A stretch of DNA of 15,486 nt, from assembly GCA_958446835.1 (NCBI GenBank), contig CAUCXT010000053.1, positions 1 through 15,486 on the forward strand. Direction: 5' to 3'. The position numbers and the translations under genes are program-made. Below, piece after piece: positions 7,002 through 13,746 of this stretch. The stretch is from an uncultured Eubacterium sp. (GTDB lineage: Bacteria > Bacillota > Clostridia > Lachnospirales > Lachnospiraceae). Below the pieces are notes generated by a model that saw only the letters and a list, made by a program, of their open reading frames with translations, was not told where the DNA came from and did not search any database. Within the stretch, counting starts at the first letter, position 1, and the number at the start of each line of letters is the position of its first letter.

Positions 7002-8747
7002 CTACGCCGCGTCATGCTCTCCGTACTGGTGCATGAATACCGTATAATAGTAGCCCTTCTTCTGTATCAGCTCATCATGGTTGCCCATCTCAGCTATCTC
7101 ACCGTCTGAGAGAACTATAATCACATCCGCATCTTTAATAGAAGAAATACGATGTGCTATTATAAATACAGTCTCATTCTCAATCCTTGCAAGCGCGTCC
7201 TGAATCTGCGACTCCGTCTCCATATCCACCGCGGAGGTTGTATCGTCAAGCACAAGGATTGACGGCTCTTTAAGAAGTGCCCTGGCAAGCGATATTCGCT
7301 GCTTCTGTCCACCGGACAGTCCCACTCCGCGCTCACCCACTATGGTGTCATAGCCCTCAGTCATCTGCATGATAAAGTCATGCGCATCCGCAATCTTTGC
7401 CGCCCACTCAACTCTCTCAAAAGGACAATCCGGCTTCGCATACGCTATATTTCCCTCGATTGTATCCGAAAAGAGGAACACATCCTGCATAGCCATTCCA
7501 ATGCTCTGCCTCAATACTCTCAAATCCATGTCCTTGACATTCTTACCACCGACTAACACCTCGCCGCTGTCAACATCATAGAAGCGGCTCATAAGGTTGA
7601 TGAGCGATGTCTTTCCTGCTCCGGTCGCACCGATAATTCCGACCTTCTGACCCGGTTTAATCTTGAAATTGATATTTTTGAGTATCTGTTCACCATCAAT
7701 ACTGTATGATACATTTCTGAATTCAACACTGCCCTCCGGCTTCTTCGCGTTCTCATCGACCGGCCCTGTCACAGGATTCTTTATCTCAGGCTCAACCTCG
7801 ATTGTCGCATATATCTTCTCGACCGATGTCGTAAAACGGTGCCAGTCATTTACCAGCCATCCTGCCTGTCTAAGAGGTGCATCAAGCATCCACAGATAGC
7901 CATTGATCATCGCCATGTTTCCAAGCGTCATCTGACCGTTTATGACCATAAGACCACCGGCAAGCATGAGCACGAAGGTGAGAAGATTAGCAAGAAGCTC
8001 AAATATCGGCACATGGCGTACCCATATCTTTGACGCAGCAAGCTCCGAATCCCTGTACTCCGTGTTCTCCGTGTCGAACTTGGATATCTCATAGTCCTCC
8101 TTTGCGAACGCCTTGACCACTCTGTTACCGCTGATATTCTCCTGCGCAAATGCATTCAGGCTTGAGAAGCGCTCCCTCACCTTGCCGAACTTAGGCTTTA
8201 CATTCTTAGACTGGATTATCGTGTTGATGAGTGTAAAAGGAAGCACCGCAAGCATGGCAAGCGCGATTCTCCAGTCAACCGTAAACATCATAAACAGCGA
8301 TATCGAAAACAGCAGGATACATTCATAAGTCGAATAACACACATATGACATAAAATGACGTATCGCCATCATATCTCCTGTCTGCCTTGACATCAGATCA
8401 CCCGTCCTGTGGCTGTTATAGAACGCGAAATCCTTTGCCAGCAGATTCCGGTATACGTCATCCCTCATGTCATACAGAAGCCCCTGTGAACAGTTCTCAA
8501 AATTCCACAAAAATATGAATCTCATCCCCGCCCTTAACAGCGTAACCCCTACCATAAGAAGCAGGAACTTCGGAAGCAGGTCAAGCCTTATGTTGCTTCC
8601 GTCCCCTATGATGTCATCCACTATAAATCCTGTTATCTTGGGATTCACGATGGCAAGCACGGAGGTGATCGTGACCATGACAAGTCCGATAATCATTCTC
8701 CACTGGTACTTTTTAAAGTACGAATAAAACCATTTCATTGCCTTCAT
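7002..8747 (-). CDS. ABC exporter half-transporter, degenerate-Walker B subunit
   Basis: A 581-residue ABC half-transporter and first gene of the exporter operon. A six-helix exporter domain precedes the nucleotide-binding domain. Walker A is GATGAGKTS (near 372), the Q-loop segment is MQDVFLFSDT, the signature LSGGQKQR (near 479) is canonical, and the switch region is IIAHRIS (near 530). Walker B reads ILVLDDTTSAVD, so the catalytic glutamate is replaced by Asp, as in the degenerate subunit of heterodimeric multidrug exporters. The ATG at 8747 follows GGAGG by about 10 nt; a second Met three codons on (8738) is a possible start. A promoter candidate and a divergent AraC-type regulator lie just upstream, suggesting local, probably inducible control. 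Confidence 0.94.
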   Translation of the reverse strand: MKAMKWFYSYFKKYQWRMIIGLVMVTITSVLAIVNPKITGFIVDDIIGDGSNIRLDLLPKFLLLMVGVTLLRAGMRFIFLWNFENCSQGLLYDMRDDVYRNLLAKDFAFYNSHRTGDLMSRQTGDMMAIRHFMSYVCYSTYECILLFSISLFMMFTVDWRIALAMLAVLPFTLINTIIQSKNVKPKFGKVRERFSSLNAFAQENISGNRVVKAFAKEDYEISKFDTENTEYRDSELAASKIWVRHVPIFELLANLLTFVLMLAGGLMVINGQMTLGNMAMINGYLWMLDAPLRQAGWLVNDWHRFTTSVEKIYATIEVEPEIKNPVTGPVDENAKKPEGSVEFRNVSYSIDGEQILKNINFKIKPGQKVGIIGATGAGKTSLINLMSRFYDVDSGEVLVGGKNVKDMDLRVLRQSIGMAMQDVFLFSDTIEGNIAYAKPDCPFERVEWAAKIADAHDFIMQMTEGYDTIVGERGVGLSGGQKQRISLARALLKEPSILVLDDTTSAVDMETESQIQDALARIENETVFIIAHRISSIKDADVIIVLSDGEIAEMGNHDELIQKKGYYYTVFMHQYGEHDAA

Positions 8748-8816
8748 TTTCTTAAGTCCTCCAAATTCGCTGCTAATGTAATCATTTGCAACATACGTTC
8801 TCTTTAAGTAAAACCT

Positions 8817-8845
8817 AATATAATGACTTTTCAAACAAATCTCAA
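8817..8845 (-). promoter_or_regulatory. Promoter of the ABC exporter operon
   Basis: On the minus strand, TTGAGA (8845-8840) and TATATT (8822-8817) are separated by exactly 17 bp. The -10 lies about 70 nt upstream of the ATG at 8747. The -35 box abuts direct repeats that are candidate AraC-family sites. Confidence 0.7.
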
Positions 8846-8879
8846 TGATGTATACTGTTAAAAAATTGATGTTTTCTGC
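8844..8879. promoter_or_regulatory. Candidate AraC-family operator, two direct repeats 21 bp apart
   Basis: AATGATGTATACTGT (8844-8858) and ATTGATGTTTTCTGC (8865-8879) match at 11 of 15 positions, and their starts are 21 bp apart, about two helical turns. The proximal copy overlaps the -35 box of the exporter promoter by two bases, the geometry of class II AraC-type activators. That the adjacent regulator binds here is inference. Confidence 0.5.
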
Positions 8880-8936
8880 TTTTTATTTTTGCTGTGTTCT
8901 ATATACATTAACTACATTTATGGAGGAATTTACATC

Positions 8937-9878
8937 ATGTTAAAAATACGCTACATGGGCTATAACACCACCCACCCTGATGGAATCAATATGGATCGCC
9001 CCGGCGGAATGGGGCATTATCTCATGCTCCTTGTAAAAAGCGATGCATACTTTGAATTTTCTGAGGAAACCATATACCGGCAATATTGCTGCGGTGAGCA
9101 TGAAAATAAGACAACCGCCGATGAGCTTCTAAAGGGCAACCTGCCATTTGACAGAAATGCCCGCCACGCCGGGCTGATAAGACAGTACGTGAACACTCCC
9201 GCGTTTATAATATACACGAAGGACGCGCCTATTTATTATTACAATGACAATGAATATGTGAATGACTGGATAAGCTTTGACGATGTTCCCGATGAGAATA
9301 CATGCAAGGATGCGGATAGAAATTCTTCCGATGATAGTTCAATAAGTGATTTCATGCGAAGCCTCGACGTACCGTTCAACCGCCTCACGCTTCTGTCCGA
9401 CTACACGGAGCTAAGCCAGCTCATCCGCGACTTAAGGCAGGAATTCCACCAGACCGGCTCGCACCATGAGGAGATTCTTGACGCGAAGCTTAGAACCATA
9501 CTGTACAAATATAGCGATGCCTACCACCTTGAAACACAGCTCTCCGACAAGCTCAAGGTTCACAGACCACTTTTCCATGAAATAAGAAACGGCATATACA
9601 GCCAGCACTCACCCAAAAAGACAGTGAGTGAGCTGGCTGAAGATGCCTCCCTAAGTGTATCATATTTTCAACATATTTATAAGGAATTGTTTGGTATACC
9701 TGTGATTCAGGATATAATAAGAAGCCGCATTGAGCGCGCCTGCTATCTGCTCACCATGACCCCCGACTCTGTCGCGCACATCGCGGAGAGCTGCGGCTAT
9801 GAGAATGTGGAGCATTTTAATCGGCAGTTCAAGGAGGTTACAGGGTTCAGTCCGAATCAGTATAGGAAGAAGAAATAA
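8937..9878 (+). CDS. AraC-family transcriptional regulator
   Basis: A 313-residue regulator. The N-terminal ~160 residues look like a cupin-type effector domain, with DGINMDRPGGMGHYLMLLV typical of the start of this class. The C-terminal AraC DNA-binding domain has two helix-turn-helix units: residues ~230-254 (VSELAEDASLSVSYFQHIY) and ~281-303 (HIAESCGYENVEHFNRQFK), followed by TGFSPNQYRKKK, the conserved end of the family. The ATG at 8937 has GGAGG 10 nt upstream; the frame opens earlier without a better site. It is divergent from the ABC exporter operon, with a 189-nt shared region, so it probably controls that pump and possibly itself. Its own promoter is unclear. The effector is unknown. 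Confidence 0.93.
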   Translation: MLKIRYMGYNTTHPDGINMDRPGGMGHYLMLLVKSDAYFEFSEETIYRQYCCGEHENKTTADELLKGNLPFDRNARHAGLIRQYVNTPAFIIYTKDAPIYYYNDNEYVNDWISFDDVPDENTCKDADRNSSDDSSISDFMRSLDVPFNRLTLLSDYTELSQLIRDLRQEFHQTGSHHEEILDAKLRTILYKYSDAYHLETQLSDKLKVHRPLFHEIRNGIYSQHSPKKTVSELAEDASLSVSYFQHIYKELFGIPVIQDIIRSRIERACYLLTMTPDSVAHIAESCGYENVEHFNRQFKEVTGFSPNQYRKKK

Positions 9879-9901
9879 TGATTATCTCCCCTATTAATTA
9901 C

Positions 9902-10759
9902 TTATTCCTCATCACATTCAACAATTACACCCAATTCAAGAAATGCCATAGCAACAAGTGAAATAAGTGAAAAAGCCTTATCCAATGCATATTTTTCTTG
10001 TTGCTTATCATAGATATTTAATAATGTTGGAGCAAGATTGTCCAAATCATAGTCTCCCAGACCAACAGCCTGCAGCCCCTTATCCATTTCAGTTACTGAA
10101 TGTATTAAGCGGTTTTCAGCTTCGCACATATCATCAGTAAACACCCGGTCTACAATTTTTTGATGTAAATCTACATTTTCAGCACTGCCATCCGGGAATA
10201 CGATTCTAATAAGCTCCGGCTTTAATTCATTTCCTAAAAAGAATGATTGTTTGTAGGTGTCATCCTGAATACATGACATCAGATAGCTTTCTATCGCCGG
10301 ATAACTTAGAAGCAACTGTCCGATATCTCCATTTTCATTGCTGTATGGGTCTGTATACCTTTTTACATACTTTCCCCACAACTCATTCGGCTTATAGCTA
10401 AGGTAATCTCTATCATACAAATAAAAAATCGGACAATCCTCCGGCTTTATTCCAAATTCACCACTTATTCTGGCATACAGCGTGTCAAGCGCTTCATCAG
10501 TCATCTGCGTCAATTGATTTTTAGGAAGATTCAAAGCAAACACACGATATTGCGGATTCACTCCATGTCCAATGAATTCATCACATCCGCGCCGCAATTC
10601 CTGTACTTCGTAGCCTAAAATATCAGCGAAAACCTTCTTTAATAATCTGAGCTCCGTGCCTCCTGTCTCAGGACGCCCTCCCTCAACAACAAAAATGACA
10701 TTTCCTATATTCTTTGACCTATCTATCTTGTACTTCTTCATACGATGGCAGTCCCTCAA
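9902..10759 (-). CDS. TOPRIM-like / RloB-AbiL-type putative nuclease, partner of upstream ATPase
   Basis: A 285-residue protein with a TOPRIM-like layout. A hydrophobic strand ends in the acidic motif FVVEGGRPE (E26), and a second strand carries D-R-D (D116, D118 in FYLYDRDY). The segment LLSYPAIESYL, conserved in RloB- and AbiL-like proteins, follows. TOPRIM partners of AAA ATPases act as nucleases, some cutting tRNA or DNA after phage sensing. Such a role is inferred here, and family assignment (RloB versus DUF4435/AriB) is not settled. The frame begins with TTG at 10759, which has AGGAGG 5 nt upstream inside the ATPase gene. The next ATG, at 10741, has only GAGGG 11 nt away. It overlaps the ATPase by up to 41 nt, consistent with translational coupling. 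Confidence 0.75.
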   Translation of the reverse strand: MRDCHRMKKYKIDRSKNIGNVIFVVEGGRPETGGTELRLLKKVFADILGYEVQELRRGCDEFIGHGVNPQYRVFALNLPKNQLTQMTDEALDTLYARISGEFGIKPEDCPIFYLYDRDYLSYKPNELWGKYVKRYTDPYSNENGDIGQLLLSYPAIESYLMSCIQDDTYKQSFFLGNELKPELIRIVFPDGSAENVDLHQKIVDRVFTDDMCEAENRLIHSVTEMDKGLQAVGLGDYDLDNLAPTLLNIYDKQQEKYALDKAFSLISLVAMAFLELGVIVECDEE

Positions 10760-11858
10760 ACATTCCTCCTAAATACATCTTCTCCAGATTCTGTGCTTCT
10801 CTAGGCTTAAACTCCGAAATTCTTTTTACATGGCTACCGTTCTGACCCATAAAAGTTAAAATATTTATCTGGTCCGGTCTTAGAATAGAATTTGAAATTA
10901 AATTAGTGTCATGTGAGGTAATAAACATCTGGGAGTTTGAAGCCTTTTCCATAAAGAATCTGATTATTTTTTCAGCTAATTTATTATGAAGACTATTTCC
11001 AAACTCATCTATCACCAACATTCCGGGATTTTCAATAGCACGTATTATATCAGGCAGCATATCTGCGAACACCTGATTTCCCTGCGACTCTCTGAATATA
11101 GCGTTCGGTATAGGAAAACTTCTTCGTTTCAAAAAGACTATCTTATTATCCGAACCCACGGATACCTTAACTCCTGCTCCTTCACTTTCAGAGCCATACT
11201 CAACCATAAAATCATAATGAAAATCTTCAAGATATTTGTTTATATTTTCTACGCCATTCTCCTCAGCGTATTTACTAATTGTGGTCCCGAAAGGAGCATT
11301 CTTATGATATCCGTCAATGACATACGAATTTTGCAGATATTCCATCAACGCTCTCAGCATAGGTTCCTGAGGGAATCGACCGGTATTAAACGAAGCCGTT
11401 CTTAAAAACAAGGTATTGGTATCAAGCTTATCATCAATTGTAATACCCCCACCTATTCTTAATTCCCCGACATTTTCGTTTCTCTTTAAAACCAAGATAT
11501 CGTCTATCAATACTTCCTCTGAAATACTGCCTCTCTTCACATTATATTCAATTTTATAAATCAGTTTTTTTTCATTGAATCTAAACTCATACTCTGTAGT
11601 CACAAGCGGATTTTTTGTAAAAATACAACGATAATCGGAAAAGCGCACACCTTCCCCATTTATCAGTTTTATAAGAAAGGAAATTCCCCTTATGGCATTG
11701 GACTTTCCGGCAGCATTAGCCCCTGCAAACAATGCACCCTTTAAGACTCCCTCATATACATTATTTTTCTCCAGAATTGAATATTTTGAAGCCGTAAAAT
11801 CAAATTCTGTTCTATCAGCAAACGATAAAAAATTGGTCAAATACATCTTTGTAAGCAT
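10719..11858 (-). CDS. AAA_15/ABC-type ATPase of a two-gene defence-like module
   Basis: A 379-residue SMC/ABC-type P-loop ATPase of the AAA_15/AAA_21 group. The N-terminus (MLTKMYLTNFLSF) is the usual opening of this group. Walker A is G46-ANAAGKS-53, an ABC-like signature is ESQGNQVF (257-264), Walker B is MLVIDE (D284, E285) followed by FGNSLH, and the switch histidine is in TSHD (H316). The insert between Walker A and the signature probably forms a partner- or target-sensing arm, by analogy. Paired with a TOPRIM-like gene, it matches the architecture of the RloA/RloB, AbiL and PARIS AriA/AriB pairs. The ATG at 11858 follows AGGAGGG by 8 nt. Promoter TTGACT-17-TAAAAT lies upstream. All nucleotide-binding residues appear intact. 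Confidence 0.88.
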   Translation of the reverse strand: MLTKMYLTNFLSFADRTEFDFTASKYSILEKNNVYEGVLKGALFAGANAAGKSNAIRGISFLIKLINGEGVRFSDYRCIFTKNPLVTTEYEFRFNEKKLIYKIEYNVKRGSISEEVLIDDILVLKRNENVGELRIGGGITIDDKLDTNTLFLRTASFNTGRFPQEPMLRALMEYLQNSYVIDGYHKNAPFGTTISKYAEENGVENINKYLEDFHYDFMVEYGSESEGAGVKVSVGSDNKIVFLKRRSFPIPNAIFRESQGNQVFADMLPDIIRAIENPGMLVIDEFGNSLHNKLAEKIIRFFMEKASNSQMFITSHDTNLISNSILRPDQINILTFMGQNGSHVKRISEFKPREAQNLEKMYLGGMFEGLPSYEEVQDR

Positions 11859-11880
11859 AACTAGAACCCTCCTTATATTT

Positions 11881-11909
11881 ATTTTATATACATATTAGGT
11901 TATAGTCAA
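11881..11909 (-). promoter_or_regulatory. Promoter of the AAA-TOPRIM module
   Basis: On the minus strand, TTGACT (11909-11904) and TAAAAT (11886-11881) are separated by exactly 17 bp. The -10 is 22 nt upstream of the ATPase ATG. This gives the module its own promoter, independent of the PD-(D/E)XK ATPase gene that ends 99 nt upstream. Confidence 0.75.
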
Positions 11910-11957
11910 TATTATGTGTAATTTTTTTACATATATAATGTATTTTTCTTACATTTA

Positions 11958-13643
11958 TTATTCCATTATAAGCACCCTTTTCCCCTCAAAAGCAAACCCA
12001 TAATGCCGTATCCGCTCACGCGGAATGCCGCGCGCAATCAGCTCAGCGTCATAGTTCTTATCCTCAATCTGATTGAGGGCGGACTGTGCCGTGGCTTCAA
12101 GCGTCTGCTCCCTGCCCGGATTGCGCACCTTGAACTCCATCACAATTGCGGGCAGATTATCCTTCTTCGGTATCAGCATAACGTCATATCTTCCGAACCC
12201 GCTCTCGCGATTTGAACGCACTTCGTATCTTTCTGCCTGTTCAACCATAAGTCCAAGAACAAAGCCATGGTAAAATCTCTCCGGTTCACCAGATGAACTG
12301 TCTCCACCCACATCGAAGTAGCTGAATACTTCCATCGAAATTCTGTTCATATATGCATTCATGGCTTCAACATTCCCTGAAACCACTGCTGCAATAAATC
12401 TGTTATAGTTGGATGCCGCAGCACCAAACCACCCCTTAAACATACCCGAAAACATGCTCATAGTCTCAAGATTAGTAATCGACATATGATACCAGGGCTC
12501 CAAAAGCTCTCCTCGATACTCTACCTCATCCACCTTGAGATACCCACCCGCAACCAGCAGACTCCATATCGCACTCTCATTCGTATCAAGCTGGTTAAAC
12601 ACAATCTGCTCATCGAAATTGACAACTATATCTCCTCCTCTTAAAAGCTCCTCCATAAGCTCCTTAATCTCCGCTGAAGCAGCCTGCAACAGACGGCTGA
12701 CCAGTCCATTAGAGCTTGTGGATGCCCAATAAGGCGCAAGCCTCTTTTTATCCAGATAGCTGGTTATAGACCATGGGTTGTAGATATCCTTATGTGAGCC
12801 AAACGTAAATCCGTCATACCACTTCTTTACCTCAGCCTTCTTATCAGACAAACCGAACATATCAAGCGAAGCAAATACCTCCTCCTCTGTAAAGCCAAAG
12901 CATGAACTGTATTCATCAGAGGTTGTGGTCACAACATTGAGGTTGTTGAGGTCGGAAAACATTGACTCCTTGGAAACCCTTGTAATTCCTGTCATAACAG
13001 CGCGCTCAAGATATGGATTGGTCTTGAAAGTGGCATTAAAAAAACTGCGCAGAAAAGCTGTAAATTCATCCCAGTATCCATGTATATATGCTTCCTGCAT
13101 TGGTGTGTCATATTCATCAAGTAATATAATTGTCTTTTTATTGTAATATCTCTCATAATAATTACATAGCTGTTTCAAACTCATAGAACACTCAGCGTCA
13201 TCCATACTTACATTTGTCTGTCTAAATTCTTGCTTTTCATCATCGTCAAATATAATACCGTTTAACAAAACACGGTTATTCTTGTATAATTCGGCTACCT
13301 TCATCTTCACCTGCCGCTTGGCGTCCTGAATATTATCCGCCTTGACATCCGCAAAGCTCAAAAATATTACCGGATATGTCCCCTGAATCTGCCTGTATGC
13401 CTCATCCTCCCACACTGACAAGCCCTCAAACAAATCCCCCCTGCCTGCATAACGATTAGAGAAAAAACATTCAAGCATGCTCATATTCAATGTCTTACCA
13501 AATCGACGCGGACGTGTTATGAGTGTGACATCATCCCCTGAATCCCACCACTCCTTAATAAAATCCGTCTTATCAATCAGGAAATACTTATTCTCCCTCA
13601 TGTCCGCAAAATTCTGTTTACCGATACTAATTTTTTGCTGCAT
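11958..13643 (-). CDS. AAA-ATPase-like protein with C-terminal PD-(D/E)XK domain
   Basis: A 561-residue protein of the AAA-ATPase-like/PDDEXK_9 (DUF1703) family. The N-terminal region begins with the family hallmark FLIDKTDFI (21-29). The Walker A-like motif is RPRRFGKT (44-51) and Walker B is IILLDEYDTP (D176, E177). A long middle domain follows. Near the C-terminus, GRYDVML (D487) and VMEFKV (E503, K505) form the PD-(D/E)XK core. The family is frequent in gut Bacillota and Bacteroidetes and its role is unproven; a restriction- or toxin-like function is often suggested. The ATG at 13643 follows GAAGGT by 5 nt. The gene has a promoter candidate inside a 66-bp inverted repeat, and ends 99 nt before the AAA-TOPRIM module on the same strand. 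Confidence 0.9.
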   Translation of the reverse strand: MQQKISIGKQNFADMRENKYFLIDKTDFIKEWWDSGDDVTLITRPRRFGKTLNMSMLECFFSNRYAGRGDLFEGLSVWEDEAYRQIQGTYPVIFLSFADVKADNIQDAKRQVKMKVAELYKNNRVLLNGIIFDDDEKQEFRQTNVSMDDAECSMSLKQLCNYYERYYNKKTIILLDEYDTPMQEAYIHGYWDEFTAFLRSFFNATFKTNPYLERAVMTGITRVSKESMFSDLNNLNVVTTTSDEYSSCFGFTEEEVFASLDMFGLSDKKAEVKKWYDGFTFGSHKDIYNPWSITSYLDKKRLAPYWASTSSNGLVSRLLQAASAEIKELMEELLRGGDIVVNFDEQIVFNQLDTNESAIWSLLVAGGYLKVDEVEYRGELLEPWYHMSITNLETMSMFSGMFKGWFGAAASNYNRFIAAVVSGNVEAMNAYMNRISMEVFSYFDVGGDSSSGEPERFYHGFVLGLMVEQAERYEVRSNRESGFGRYDVMLIPKKDNLPAIVMEFKVRNPGREQTLEATAQSALNQIEDKNYDAELIARGIPRERIRHYGFAFEGKRVLIME

Positions 13644-13659
13644 ACTGTACCTTCTTTCA

Positions 13660-13725
13660 CATTATGCTATAATATACATTTAACCGACATTTATTTGCAA
13701 TTATTATGAATATAATAGCATAATG
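13660..13725. repeat. 16-bp inverted repeat around the promoter of the PD-(D/E)XK ATPase gene
   Basis: CATTATGCTATAATAT (13660-13675) and ATATAATAGCATAATG (13710-13725) are inverted copies with one mismatch, 34 bp apart. No T-run follows on the minus strand, so a terminator is unlikely. Their placement around the -35/-10 region suggests an operator. Confidence 0.6.
13671..13700 (-). promoter_or_regulatory. Candidate promoter of the PD-(D/E)XK ATPase gene
   Basis: On the minus strand, TTGCAA (13700-13695) and TATATT (13676-13671) are separated by 18 bp. The -10 lies 27 nt upstream of the ATG and partly within the left arm of the inverted repeat. Confidence 0.5.
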
Positions 13726-13746
13726 TATCATCTTTAGCAACACTTT

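Noticed and set aside
8851..8905. Promoter of the AraC regulator on the plus strand
   Set aside because: TATACT and TATATA candidates are present, but neither has a convincing -35 at 16-18 bp.
10986..11405. 139-codon plus-strand ORF
   Set aside because: It is antisense to the AAA ATPase of the defence-like pair, with no ribosome site or recognisable motif.
11910..11956. Small inverted repeats in TGTAATTTTTTTACA and TACATATATAATGTA
   Set aside because: Arms are 5 bp in A/T-rich DNA and expected by chance.
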